DNA of 64,000 nt, taken from positions 930,001 to 994,000 of the forward strand of contig JANTUC010000013.1 in NCBI GenBank assembly GCA_026873275.1, read 5' to 3'. This document shows positions 32,406 through 44,285 of the stretch, piece by piece. The stretch comes from Pseudopithomyces maydicus. Lineage: Eukaryota; Ascomycota; Dothideomycetes; Pleosporales; Didymosphaeriaceae. The translations under genes were made by a program, and so were the position numbers. Within the stretch, counting starts at the first letter, position 1. Each line of letters begins with the position of its first letter. The notes below the pieces were generated by a model. That model did no database searches. It was not told where the DNA came from and worked only from the letters and a program-made list of their open reading frames with translations.

Positions 32406-34174
32406 CTATAAAGCAGCGACATCCCTTGCATAAAGTACCGGTAAACCACCTTTATCGCGCGGGAGCACGGCGTTCAGAAGAACACCAACAAGAGCCGCGA
32501 TGACGAAAGGGGTTTCTACGGCAAGATTAACACCCTGCTCGAATCCAACCAGGCGTTGATTTGGCCCAGAGTAATCCAAGATGCTTGAGAACCAGTCCGG
32601 CTGGCATATGTCCATGAATCCAATGCCTAAAGCGACGGTCAGGACGAACCGGTCACGACGCGTCCACGATATGAGTGCAAGAACACGGATACCAGCCACC
32701 GCAATGGTGCTGTAGAGGAAGACTTGCATGCCTCCTAAAACAGAAGGTGGCATCGACGCAAAGACAGCACCGAACTTTGCGACTACCCCCATAAGAACGA
32801 GGAATACACTGGCAGCCCAGCCAGCTCGATGAGATGCGCATCCAGTAAGAACGATAACGCCGTTGTTACCTGCTTGCGACACCATCGGTGGTCCAGTTGC
32901 GAGTGCACTGATGAAGCTGCCTAAGCCATCACACAAAATCCCGCCCTGAACTCTACTGTTGAACTCGGTGCCTTCAATAGACACTCCCGACAGCTCTGCC
33001 GTAGCTAAGATATCAGGAATGCAGCTGACGGCCTGACACGCGAACATGATGACCATGGGAAGCACGAGTGTGCCATCGACAGACAATTTGAAAGTCTGCA
33101 CCCAGAGGAAGGTTCCGCCTGGTGCCTCGTGGAGCTGCTGCGTAGGCCAGTATCCCGTGGCGCCTGAAACGATACAGCCGACCGCTAGGCCGATGACCAC
33201 AGAAGCAGAGCGCATGAGAGGCGCACCTATGCTTTCTACAAAGATTATTGTCGCAAACACGGTGAAGCCCAAACCGATCAGCTTGGAATCTCCCCATGGC
33301 AGTGGTTTCGGCGCACTGATGTTAGGACAGAGTGCATAAAATCCTTCACCGCTGTGGCAGTTTGAATTGCCGCCCCAGTTTTGCAGTCCGTTTCCAACAA
33401 GGTAGACGCCGACGAGCGTCAGCAAGCTTCCAGTGATGAGCTTAGGGAACAGACGGTTGAGTATGCGAGGCGGGACAAAAGCCATCGCAACCTGGATCCA
33501 AACGCAGCAGAGCATAGTACCGAGACAGGCGCCCCATGCCTCGGGGCAGGGTTGATGTGTACCATCACTGGAGACAGGACAAGTTCCGGATTTGTATCGG
33601 AGGGCAGAATAGTTGAAGACGATGGGTAAAATATCAAAGGTTGGGCCAACGACAGATAGTAGACCTGTGCCGATGAAGAACGGTGTCTTCATGATGTGAA
33701 GTCGTGTCACTTGGAGGGCAGTTGCGATTCCAGTCGTGATGAAGGCTGTGGAAACTAGATATTGTGTCATAGCGGGATCAAAATTAAACGCTCCCGATGC
33801 AATGGCCAATGGAGGAGAAACGATGGATCCAATCATAGTAAGGGCATGTTGGAGACCAAGGAGTAGCGTCAGAAGAATCGGTACTTGATCGTTCAGACCA
33901 TAGAAAGGGGCCTCGTAGTCTACGTATTTCTTGTTTAGTGGCCATATGTTGGGCGTAATCAAATACATGTAGTCCTGCTTGAAAGTGAGTGTGAAAAGGA
34001 CATGCAAGAACGAAGACCACGCACATAGTCCCCAATCCATCCTTCTTTGGTCATGAAAGTGTTACGCAGCTCAGTCAATATACCTTGCCATCCAGTGCTA
34101 AGTACTTCCTGGTCGTCAGAGGGTACAACTGTAGCCTCATCTTTGGACTTGTTGAATGGAGTGGGGGTCGGCAT
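32406..34174 (-). CDS. Nucleobase transporter (NAT/NCS2, UapA/UapC type) with altered signature
   Basis: 572-residue plasma-membrane permease from exons 34174-34025 and 33974-32406, with a 50-nt intron that falls at GDY|DYMYL, inside the conserved entry to TM1. About 12-14 hydrophobic segments are present. Family marks are LLTLLLGLQHALTMIG (TM1), FVESIGAP, and SRVQGGILCDGLGSF with the TM9 Asp. The NAT signature normally begins with Gln, Glu or Pro before NxGxxxxT; here residues 419-428 read GNNGVIVLTG, with Gly first. The TM8 ESIGD-type motif reads SCIPD. Purine uptake is the family role, but specificity may differ. It is divergent from the amidohydrolase at 34574. Confidence 0.85.
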
Positions 34175-34573
34175 TGCTCTGTGTTTTCTTCGAGCAGATT
34201 ACGCGCCAAATGCTGTGTTAAGATACCCAAGTAAAAACGCCAGTCGACCGGCTGCTCGGGTCTGAACGCGGGTTTAAGATAGAGTTCGCTCCATCTTACC
34301 TGCATGATATATGTACGCGGGTCCAAGTATCCGATCATGGGGAGCAGTACATGCTGCAGTGTTCATGGAGCTACTCCTCCAATCAACATTTGTGATTATG
34401 TCCTCAGATAAAGCAATCAGCTTTCGCGATAGGCAATGTAGTATCTCGGCCGAGCCAGGGGTGGTGTAAGCGAATCGAGCAGCCCCTCCGGCACCGGCGG
34501 CAGCCTGCCAGAACACCAAAAGGAAGGACTTCACCATGCCTGGCTACATGAAGGCTTCAAGAAATTTTGCGAA
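34175..34573. promoter_or_regulatory. Bidirectional promoter of permease and amidohydrolase with GATA sites
   Basis: A 399-bp interval between divergent starts. HGATAR-type sites are at 34406-34411 (AGATAA) and 34427-34432 (CGATAG). This suits nitrogen-regulated purine-type uptake and catabolism, though GATA hexamers are frequent by chance. Confidence 0.45.
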
Positions 34574-36084
34574 ATGGCCTTTGTTACGAACGATGCGTTG
34601 GTTTCACACCTGTTCGTCAACGCAACAATCATAACTGTTAACAAAGAGAGAGAAGTGATCTTGAACGGCGCGCTTCTCGTTCAGGATGGCCGCATCGCGG
34701 CACTAGGGAAAACAAATGAGCTATTGCTGATATATGAGAAGGAGAGGGATAGAATAGAGGTAATTAACTGCTCGAAAAAGATAATCATTCCCGGCCTAGT
34801 GAATACGCACGCGCACCTGGCACAGTCTCTACTTCGTGGTTTGGGCGAGGATTTGAACCTGCACGAATGGCTATGCGACGCTATATGGCCTTTGGAGGCG
34901 AACTACTCCGGAGACGATGGCTATGTAGCAGCAATGCTTACCATTGCCGAGATGCTCAAGACTGGAACAACATGCTTTCTGGAGGCTATGCTTACTCACA
35001 GAAGTGGATTGAAGAACGTCGTGCAAGCAGTCCAGGAGACAGGTATCCGAGCTTGTTTGGTAAGTATAGGCACCATCTTGCTTGTTGTAAAAGGGACTAA
35101 TAATTATAGGGTAAACTGGTCAAGTCAGAAGAAACAAATGCTAAACTGAATATGAAAGATGCCAGAGATCGAGATGTGGCTGCCATGTCGGTACAGGCAG
35201 CCATAAATGCGCATGCAGAGTACCATGGCACTGAGAACGATCGATTACACATCTGGCTTGCTGCAGGCACTCCCAGGGGCTCTCCTTCCGCTGCTCACAG
35301 AGCCATCGGGGAGGCTGCAAAAGCACACAAGATGGGTTTGACAATGCACTGTGCAGAGGCTCCAAAAGATCTCACAATCTATCGTGAATACTACCAGTGC
35401 AGCCCTTTCGAGTTCTGTAGAGATGCCCAGCTCACAGGTGAGACGAGCGTTTTCGCCCACGTCGTGCACCCTGATCCTGCAGCGGGCGACTTCGACATAC
35501 TTCGAGACAGTAAGAGCACCGTGTCACATAATCCGACTAGCAATCTCAAACTTGGCTCTGGCATCTCCCCAATCCCAGATATGGTTGCTGCCGGGGTAAA
35601 TGTATCACTTGGCACCGATGGCGCACCGTGCAATAATTCATACGACATGTTTCAAGAAATGCACCTAGCTTCAATCTTACACGGAGGTGTACGACAAAGC
35701 GCTGGCACACTCAATGCATACCAGATACTTGAATTCGCCACGATTAATGGAGCTCGTGCGCTTGGCCTAGAAGAGGACATAGGAAGCCTCGAGATCGGGA
35801 AGAAGGCGGATATCGTTATCGTTGCGCCAGAAGGAGTAAATTCGGCGCCTTGGGATGCAACAGAAATAACAGCTGGGGGAATGGATCCAGTCACAGTTTT
35901 GGTGCACGGTTCGGGCTCTAACGTTGAGTCGGTCCTTGTCGATGGTCGGTTCCTTGTTCGGGACGGCAGGCTGTCGATGATTGACGAGGTGATGCTGGTC
36001 TCTCAAGCCAAGGAAGCTGTTGCTGGTATCCGGAAAAGGAGTGGTATCGGCGCACGAAACCACATGTCGTTAAAGTACTGTTGA
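34574..36084 (+). CDS. Amidohydrolase, adenosylhomocysteine/methylthioadenosine deaminase-like
   Basis: 486-residue metal-dependent hydrolase from exons 34574-35059 and 35110-36084. The metal site is visible: His79-x-His81 in NTHAHLAQSLLRG, His242 and Glu245 (MHCAEAP), His279 in FAHVVH, and Asp332 in GTDGAPCNN. The segment HNPTSNLKLGSGISPIPDM is typical of the ATZ/TRZ-SAH/MTA deaminase branch. Substrates in that family are amino groups on purines, pyrimidines or triazines. The divergent nucleobase-type permease suggests an imported purine-like compound is deaminated. Guanine deaminase is a less likely alternative. Confidence 0.82.
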
Positions 36085-36462
36085 GATCGCCAATTGAGAA
36101 TTTTTTTATGCATCGAGCATGCCTCAATCTGTGGTGAGTGTTTCCATCGAGCAACCGGGCTATAGACTACGGCTTTTAACTTCGTAGTATGAGAGAAGTC
36201 AAGACCGAACAGGCACTGGTCGTCAGACGGATTGGAGATTATCAGTAACGCATTCTGTAAGCTTTCATCTTTGCAGGGCGAAACGAAGCTAGAAACCTAG
36301 TCTCCCGTGCGCAGACCGGTGAGGCATGTGTCGCGGAGCTACAATAGTGTGCACGCTATCGAGCGTGGGGAAAATGCAACTAATGTAAACTACTTTAGTC
36401 CGATGACACTCCACATTTGTACCCCATCTTGCTCCATCCTACGTTCTTTGCGCACTAAAAAC

Positions 36463-37393
36463 ATGGGAAAAGTTCGCGACCGATGTGCTGACACAACGAC
36501 GGGTGTCTCTGGAACTACTGTTGAGGCATGGGGTCAAGGATTCATGGCCGGTGGACTCATTGTACTGATGCTGTTGACCCTGGGAAGTTTAAGGCGCCAC
36601 GCGCTTCTCCATAAGCTTATACTTATAGAGCTTATTCTGGCTTTTTTCCGTGGGACCTATATCTTTTTCAATGGACCGGCGGCCGGATACTATTCGAGTT
36701 CGACATCAGTTCTGTTATACATTTCTTACAATCTGCACAACTTCATCAACTGGATAAAAATAAAACCGTTTCTGGGGAAGACCGGGAGATGGATTTATCT
36801 CGGAACTCTCATAGTAGTATGGCCATACTGGATCGCTGAGATGTACTTTATTTATGAGTATAACAGCCCTCAAGGAAACGACTATTTCATGCATCTTCGA
36901 CCGTGGGAATTCCTTTGTCGCGAACCTTGGTGGCTTTTCACGACTGGCTACCTGATATACATTATCAAGCGCGCATACGATTGCAGTATCATACATTTAG
37001 TCCGGACGAGTGGCAAGTTTCTAGTCCTACTCGTGGCCATGGCACTTTCAATCGTTTTCATCGTCGCTGACTTTATCGTCGTAATTGTCGTTGACACCCC
37101 TTGCCGTGGAAAGAACCCAATCTGGAAGGTAGGTGCCAAAAATTCAACTTTTAAGCACTACCATGCTGACATCACAGATTTCGTTTATTCTCAAGTGTAC
37201 TGCCGACGTTATTTTCTTAGACGACTTCAAATCAGTACTTGACAGGATATCCGTGCGTGGCTCGTCATCAGGGTCTGATAGCTGGGGCATAAAGGAACAC
37301 AAAGATGAGGTGCGGCACGTTGAGGGTGTTCTTCCATCAGTACCCAATACACGAAATCCCGGGGGTCAATGTGATGTCATAACACCAGCTTGA
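36463..37393 (+). CDS. Multi-pass integral membrane protein, fungal family
   Basis: 293 residues from exons 36463-37128 and 37178-37393. About seven hydrophobic spans are visible, for example FMAGGLIVLMLLTLGS, LILIELILAFFRGTYIFFN, WIYLGTLIVVWPYWIAEMYF and FLVLLVAMALSIVFIVADFIVVIV. After the splice comes ISFILKCTADVIFLDDFKSVLDRI, a conserved close in a group of fungal seven-helix proteins of unknown role. The C-terminus may be longer: a plausible donor in the last exon (GTGCGT near 37252 or GTACCC near 37341) could join a protein-like frame at about 37411-37617 (GAERFEADLERVVCNADHR). Confidence 0.68.
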
Positions 37394-39289
37394 TACGCCA
37401 TGTATCAATCAGACAGTACCAGCACTCCTTAAGCGGTGCAGAAAGATTCGAAGCTGATCTGGAACGAGTCGTCTGCAATGCTGACCATCGTATTTTACAA
37501 AGAAATATCGAACAGCAGAGGAGCAAGTGGGGGAGTTGTTTTTCCAAGGCCCTACCTCCAGCAAGGAAGGGCCGATTGGACAAATTAATTGGTCACAGCA
37601 ATCCTTTCGTGGTTTAGACTCCTCAGGGGTACACTTACTCTTCACCTCACGGCAAACATTCCCCCAATCTATTTGTCACTCTTGGACCTGTCCCTAAAAT
37701 ATCGATGCTAGAAATATGGCGGATCAAGGGTCATCGGAGCGCATCTGTGTCGCCTACAAGAGAACGCCTTCCACGGGCCTGTTTAGGCTGAACACGTGCG
37801 TTGGTTACCGAGAAGCATTGTAACGCTCCCGATAATGCCAGCAGGCAAAATGCAAACAACACAGAAAGAGGTAAAAAAACACAAATGACCTTGGAATCAT
37901 CCCCGCTCAATGACCAACATGCACTTGGCATCAACGATTTTGATCTAAAACAGGCTGTTTGGGTGGCTTAAGATTAAGCAGATAGGTAGGTACTAAAAGA
38001 ATCCGATGGAGTCCTACGGATAGATTATTGAGGCTTTCAACAGTAACAGTCAGAATGCTACGCAGAGGGAGGTAATAGTAAAGAAAACTATGCATAATGC
38101 TAAGTGGATTGACAACCTCCTAGCTCTAGAGGTAGAGGCAAAATGATAGAGATAATAGACAAAGGCTCATCAATTAATCAATCAATTAATCATTAGAGTT
38201 TCATATATGACACACCGGCTCTTTATCAAACAGCCTCTACGGATAGAGCATTCAAAAGACTGCTCAAATCTCTCGCTGAACCAATGAACAAGATAACCCC
38301 CTCTAGTGTGATTCTGAGCGTCCGTCGGGAATCTAGCGGCAAGGAAACGGACACCATGAGACCCGAATTCAGGCAGCCATCTGAACAAGGCCAAATGGGT
38401 CGAGGATTTAGGGAGCCCATATGATGTTGGAAGTAAAAGACATTCGTGCACGCGAGGCATGTGCATGGACTCTATTCTAGAAAGCGATGAATTGTGGACG
38501 GATATATCACCTTCTCACCAGTAGAACAAAGGAAAAACAACGTTGAAAGGCCCTCAAACAATCTATCAACGTTCAAGTGAACACTATCGATTTTTGCATG
38601 TAGTAAAAATCATGATGTTTTTGCGATGGAGTACTGTGAACAGTGGTGTGAAGCATATAGACCATAAAATAGCATGTAAATAGGCAATCTAGGGGTAACA
38701 CAATAACGCATAACGATACAGATGGCTTATTCGTCAACCGTGTCTGGACAGTCGCAACGGGCTCAGAGCCTTAATACTATCTAGTCATTCAATTATCGGT
38801 AAATCTATCTTTTGAGGGATGGGATACTCCTTCCTTCTGTTGCCTTGCCTCGGTCGGCGTCAAAAAATGCGTAGAACCGGTATCAGCGCTCGGCCCCGAT
38901 TTATCTAATCAATGAGTCTAGATGTGTGTGAGCTTCCTTAGAACTGACGGGGGTGATGTTGCTAGCAAACGTAAGCAATGAAATCACTGCTAAGCCACAT
39001 GGAAATTATTGAGCAAACGCCACTCGGTAAAAATCGAACATCATTGGTCGTTTAGTTGACTACGTGCTACCTCGGACTCAACTCGGTCAGGTAGGCACTG
39101 GCACGCAGATGGATGACCTGTTTGGCTGATCTAAGCAAGCCTTCTCGGAAAAACCGCGTAACGTGCACATCCCACACGACCCGCTATCATGTCTGAGCGT
39201 CGAACTATCAATCATTAGATCACTGAATTTACAAGCGGCTCGGGTTAAAAAATGCTAGAGGCCGGCCCGAGGGTTTTATTTGCGCATTT

Positions 39290-39327
39290 GAGCGAAATGC
39301 GGTACGAGAGCGAAATGCGGTGCGAGA
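39290..39327. repeat. Tandem duplication of an 18-bp unit
   Basis: Two near-identical copies beginning GAGCGAAATGCGGT lie head to tail in non-coding DNA, differing by one base. No function is evident. Confidence 0.5.
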
Positions 39328-40481
39328 CCGAGAAGCACACGCCGTGAGAACCGCCCTCTATCTTGTCCGTGGGTGAGCTAAGTAATTCCAATACCCGTGT
39401 TGTCAACACGGCGTTTCGAACAAACTCTACCATATTAGAGAGAAGTCATGTTTGAAAATATGTTAAGAATATCCAAAATACGCAGATATACGCATTGAAG
39501 GAACCACGTGATCGAGGGTGGGCCCCGATCAGCGTCGTTATAGAGTAGTTACTAGGTTTGCGCCTTGTGCACGTTTCGACACGCAAGATAGAGATTCCCG
39601 ATACGGCAGCTAGTGATTATGTGGAGACTTTCTGTTCATTAGATATGAGTGGATGGCGTTCGCTGAGTGTGGGGGCTTGACATCTCCTTCGTACAAGAAA
39701 CTTTAAGATTTATCTTCATTAGCTAACATTTATCTATCATACAATTAAAGCACTGCGTTGCTGTAGGCTGTATTGTTTTTCCTTCAGCATCCGCAAATAT
39801 GTCGATTTGTGGGTGAAGGAGATCACAAGATGACTACGGATGAAGCAAGATCATGTGGCTGAAGGATTGGGCCGCTGATGTTGGTGGACGAGATAATGCA
39901 ACGGCGACAGATCAAATACCGAACATCTCTCTGTAGCTTAGTGAAAAGTAAAGTAACGTTATGTGGCGTTTGCATCGCCTCATAGACCGGTGTGGCCTTA
40001 ATTGGACTTCTGAATTACGACTAGTAGTACAACGAGCTGGCGTGCGTTGGAGACTGAACACCACCACCATGTTATTGATCTCCTGTTATTATGAATTAGT
40101 ATAGAGTAAACCTTTCAAAGTTGATATCTGAGTTTACCAAGCTAGAGTTTCTGTCTTGTTGCATCTTCAGTAAAGCTCGACCGTGATACCTCCACGCGGT
40201 GGTCAACGTATCACCGACACCTCATTTCCGTGCTCGTCATCTTACTCAACAACCTTGGAGCTTTGTAAGGCGCCATATGCATGCGCCTTACCATGAGATC
40301 ACACGTTTGTTCGGCACCTCCCACACTCGAGGTCATTGCTGCTCACAGGCTCATCCAGCCACCTACTGATGAGAAATATCATCATCCGCAATCTTCCGAA
40401 GAGGTCCAGAGACCGGTGTTGACGTGAGATAAGGAGAAGTGGTCGGATGTCTCATGAATCGTCGTCCTTGGGCAAAGTAAG

Positions 40482-40488
40482 TATATAA
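40482..40488 (+). promoter_or_regulatory. TATA box of the cupin gene
   Basis: TATATAA stands about 95 bp upstream of the ATG at 40581, with a CA-rich leader between them. A strong TATA fits a highly or conditionally expressed secreted protein. Confidence 0.6.
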
Positions 40489-40580
40489 AGAGAACGAAAT
40501 CCGACCACTAGTGCTCATCACAACAGCATCTCAAGATCTCACAGACAGTCAATATCTACTACTATATCTACTTCTACAAG

Positions 40581-41438
40581 ATGCTTACCGTAACTTCAAT
40601 TCTTCTCCTCCTTGCGACCAGGTCGCTCGCCTCTCCCGTGGCAGTCAGCGAGCCCCAGAGCTTGGAAGCTCGCTCGGCTGAACACTACAAGCGTTGGGAT
40701 GCTGTCAACCCTCTCATGAACCGCGCAGTCAACCCTAACACTGTGAACGGACTCACGCCGGAGCAACTCACGGATCAGCGTAATAAGCTGTTGCTTGCGC
40801 AGAGCGAGACCGCTCGTGAGGCGATTCTGTTCCCAAACCCGCCCGACGCGTCCAATGATGCCTTTCAATTCATCAACAACACCGTCAAGCCACCAACAGG
40901 CGGGAGTATCGTGCTCTCCACCATCAACAATTTCCCCGCTCTTGGTTCTACGGGCCTGGCAGCCGCTGTTGGATTCGTCAACCCTTGCGGCTTGAACACG
41001 CCTCACTGGCACCCCCGATCCAATGAGTTCCTCACTGTTGTTCAGGGTACCCTGGTTGGAGCTCTGATCCTCGAGAACGACAGTGGCTCTGGCAACGTAG
41101 TCGGCTCTCCCGCACCGCTTGTTGGTCCCCTGCAACAAATCAACACCACGTTGACCAACTACACCGGCATGCTCTTTCCAAAGGGTCTCGTTCACTGGCA
41201 ATTCAATCCGGAATGTGAGCCAGCAGTCTTCGTCGCCGGATTTGATTCATACGATCCTGGCCGTGCTGAGGCTGCCCGAGGATTCTTCACTGCCGACCCA
41301 GATGTTGTCCAGGCCAGCACCGGTTATTCCGACTTTCTCACTCCAGCGCAAATCAAGGGACTTCGCCCCACTCTCACGAGCTCGTTCACCAGTATCGTTG
41401 AATCTTGCGCCAAGAAGTGCGGCATCCCTTTTGAGTAG
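40581..41438 (+). CDS. Secreted cupin, spherulin/germin-like
   Basis: 285 residues in one exon with a clear signal peptide (MLTVTSILLLLATRSLASP). Cupin motif 1 is PHWHPRSNEF, with metal ligands His142, His144 and Glu149; motif 2 is MLFPKGLVHWQFN, with His205. This is the germin/spherulin-1A type, usually a manganese-binding beta-barrel that can have oxalate oxidase or superoxide dismutase activity. Several N-glycosylation sites occur (NNT, NTT, NYT). The length is near that of other fungal members. Confidence 0.85.
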   Translation: MLTVTSILLLLATRSLASPVAVSEPQSLEARSAEHYKRWDAVNPLMNRAVNPNTVNGLTPEQLTDQRNKLLLAQSETAREAILFPNPPDASNDAFQFINNTVKPPTGGSIVLSTINNFPALGSTGLAAAVGFVNPCGLNTPHWHPRSNEFLTVVQGTLVGALILENDSGSGNVVGSPAPLVGPLQQINTTLTNYTGMLFPKGLVHWQFNPECEPAVFVAGFDSYDPGRAEAARGFFTADPDVVQASTGYSDFLTPAQIKGLRPTLTSSFTSIVESCAKKCGIPFE

Positions 41439-42044
41439 GTCAGGGGAACGCATGCTGACTGATGAGGGGGTCGGTGAGGTTGCACCTATTAGTCATTCTT
41501 TGTTTGTCCTAATAGGACTTTTCCTATTGTTTTGAAGTTTCAATACGCTCTTTTGATAATTTTAGACTTGCTATTTTATATTTCGTATGTTAGACGTAGT
41601 TGAATAAATAAATCTATACCTTCGGTGGCACCAAGACTCTCTCCATCTCCCCATTTCCACAGCTGCATACAACCATGGATAATCTGAAGCAAAGACCGGA
41701 GAGATTATGGTTTGACCAAAAAAATGCCGTGCAAATTGTCCTCGCCCAAGAGAGCCTTCCAAGAATAGACAAACACAAATCCACTGGTATCTTTCGTTGA
41801 CTTGATTTTCCCATTCACATTCAGGTTTACCATTGGTCAGAATTCAAGGGGCCGCTGTTTGATTCGGGCGACGACAAATATTGCAAACGGTTCTCGATCT
41901 GCTGGCGTCCCTCAGACTCCTAGAACAACCTCGTCTATGAATAGAACGACGACCCTACCTTTGAATACTCCTCATTTCTTGGACTCGCTAGCAAATTCAT
42001 AACAATAGCTTATACACACCTTGATCCACTGAATCTCCCTGAAA
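41439..42044. other. Intergenic region, no gene recognised
   Basis: About 600 bp between two plus-strand genes. It carries the cupin terminator region and the promoter of the next gene. No supported coding frame. Confidence 0.4.
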
Positions 42045-42446
42045 ATGGCCGCCTTTCCTGCCTGGAAATCTATCAACGCCACTTGCACCTCCCCTCCTCC
42101 AGGATTCCAAGTCTCCCTTTCCCAAATCACGATACCAGAGCCATATATATACGTCACCAACATCACAGGAAACCGGGAAATTCTTGAGCATTGCACCGGT
42201 TCTCTCGCAGTCAACTACACGGATAACACGATGCCAGCGGACAGTATTGGCTGTTTTCTTGTCGCGCATGTGGAAGGGAAAAGCGCAAGCGAGGCGTGGC
42301 AATGCTTCATGGAAGGACGGACAAAAGGTGCTTGGGGGGTCGTGGAGAAGTACAAGAGCGGTATCGGTGAGATCAGGGGCGTTGGAAGAAAGGTTTGGGC
42401 GCTGATGGGTCTATTGGGGGTAGGGGCAGTATTTTGTAGTCTATGA
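42045..42446 (+). CDS. Small unknown protein with C-terminal hydrophobic tail
   Basis: 133 residues from an ATG in good context (AAAATGGCC). It has five cysteines (in TCTSPP, EHCTGS, IGCFL, WQCFM and FCSL). The chain ends in a hydrophobic segment (VWALMGLLGVGAVFCSL), which could be a GPI-attachment signal or a tail anchor. There is no N-terminal signal peptide from this start, so a surface location would need an unseen upstream exon. The family is not recognised. It is convergent with the MFS gene at 42643. Confidence 0.5.
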   Translation: MAAFPAWKSINATCTSPPPGFQVSLSQITIPEPYIYVTNITGNREILEHCTGSLAVNYTDNTMPADSIGCFLVAHVEGKSASEAWQCFMEGRTKGAWGVVEKYKSGIGEIRGVGRKVWALMGLLGVGAVFCSL

Positions 42447-42642
42447 AAGCCTGAACAGGCTAAGTGCTACCTACCATGGGATGGCTGCGAATCTGAATTT
42501 TACTTAGTGCACAGTGACAATGACTACAAATGATTTAGACGGATGGATTCTGTCCTGATTGCATAACTATATTAGCTTCACACACCATCCTTGAGTATCC
42601 TGGAGTTTGCTTGCTATGAAACCTCCATTCACCAACTCGTGA

Positions 42643-44285
42643 TCAGGGCCTCCACCTGAAACTCGGATGCTTCCAGTCCAAGTCCTGTTGTTGCTTCAAC
42701 ACCATTCCTGCCAGCTGCTCGTCCACCTCGTCCACGGTCTTGCTCTCCCTCTTCTTGTTGCTCCAATTCATCCAGAATAGCAGCAATACCGACAAGATGA
42801 GAACGCAGCTGCTGGTTGCCAGATTGAGTCCGTTTCCGATATGGTAATTGGGTTTGTCAAATGGCAAGAAGCTCCAGGTACTGATGAGCCCTCCTATGTT
42901 CCCCAACATGACATTGGTACCAATGGCACTTGCACGCGCTGTGTCACTAATAACGTTCGCGGACACTTGCGCATTGCACAGAGCACCAAAGGAGAAGGCA
43001 CCGGCTGCAATGAGAAACGTAGCACCGTAACGAGCCTGTGGGTTTGTAGTTGCGAGGAAAATGATGTAGCCTATCATCATAAGAGGCGCCGAGACAATGA
43101 ACAAGATGCAACGACGGTCGAAGCGCCAGGATAGGAACGGGAAGAGAAGGGTGAAGAATCCCCCGACAACGTAGGGTGGCACAGTGTGTAGCTGCTGGGA
43201 TATGATCGTGTCTTTGGGGTATATTGTCTGGACGACGGTAGGAGCAAAGAAGGCGAGACCTTGCACGGTGATGTTGTCTGATTGTTGTTAGCATGTGAAA
43301 TCCCAGGGAAATTGACAAGAGAATACTCACCGAGGAGAAAGATGAACGACGTAGTCAGCGTGACTGGGCTAAAGATGCCGAGCATGGTCTTGTTGCGATC
43401 TATCTTGTCCAGGACTTCGGTTGTCCCGATACGCTCAGATTTGAGTCTCGCTTGTGCCAAGTCCTTCTCTTCTTGTGTGAGCCACCTCGCCGTCTCCGGA
43501 CGATCTGTGAGGGTGAAAAATGACAAGACCGAAATTCCACAGGTGATGATGCCCTCAATCGCGAAGATCATACGCCACGTGTGCAGCGAACCGAAGCTGT
43601 CGAGCTTGAGAATGGCGCTGGCGAGCAAGCCGCCAAAAGCTCCGGCTAAGGGTGCCATCACAATGTAAAGACTTAGTCGAAAGGCAAGCTCGCTCCTGCG
43701 GTACCAGCGAGACATGTAGTACGCGATGCCCGGCAACATACCCGCCTCGAATATTCCCAGTAGAAAGCGTACTCCTGAGATGGCAGCTCTAGATTGAACA
43801 AAGGCAGTGCCAATGGATACGATACCGAAGCAGAGGGAGATGAGTGGAATGAACCATCCGGGTCCAATCCACTTGCAGGCCATGTTGCTGGGAATCTCGA
43901 AGATGATGTAGCTAATGTAGAAGACGGATAGCACGCCATTATAGTCGTAGCCTTTCATACCCAGATCCTTCTCAAGGCCGGCGATTTTGGCATTTCCAAT
44001 GTTAGCACGGTCGATGAAGCAAAATAAGTAGAGAAGCGCGACCGTGGGAACAATGCACAGGTCGATTTTCCACCTCAGGCGCGACTCGGCCTTTGGGTCG
44101 AAATGAATGAGAGGCTCGCCGAAGCTGATCTGTATGTCAGAAGGTGCCCGTATTGCGGTAGTGGAAGAGAGGACAAACTCGTCAGTTGCAGCCTGACCCT
44201 TCGCGGCTACTTTGTGCGCATCGTCGGATTTGAGGTCCTCGAAATGGCCAGCCGGCGCTTTGTCTTCGGATTGGAGAGCTGCCAT
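42643..44285 (-). CDS. MFS transporter, allantoate permease (Dal5/Tna1) family
   Basis: 529-residue anion:cation symporter-type MFS protein from exons 44285-43331 and 43277-42643 (53-nt intron). It has a hydrophilic N-terminus of about 70 residues, then TM1 with LYLFCFIDRANIGNAKI, the family mark. Other marks are GVLSVFYISYIIFEIPSNM, GIFEAGMLPGIAYYMSRWY and the central-loop segment RPETARWLTQEEK. Substrates in this family include allantoate, nicotinate, pantothenate and other organic anions; the exact one cannot be read. It is not next to a catabolic gene that would hint at a substrate. Confidence 0.88.

Larger units (their letters stand above)
37394..40580. other. Gene-poor 3.2-kb region
   Basis: No convincing gene. 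The left part includes a protein-like stretch at 37411-37617 that may be an extra exon of the preceding gene. Much of 38000-40300 is AT-rich with many stops in all frames, as expected for decayed or repeat-derived DNA. A short coding-like piece near 38060-38145 (REVIVKKTMHNAKWIDNLLA) could be a transposon remnant. The right end is the promoter of the cupin gene. Confidence 0.45.
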
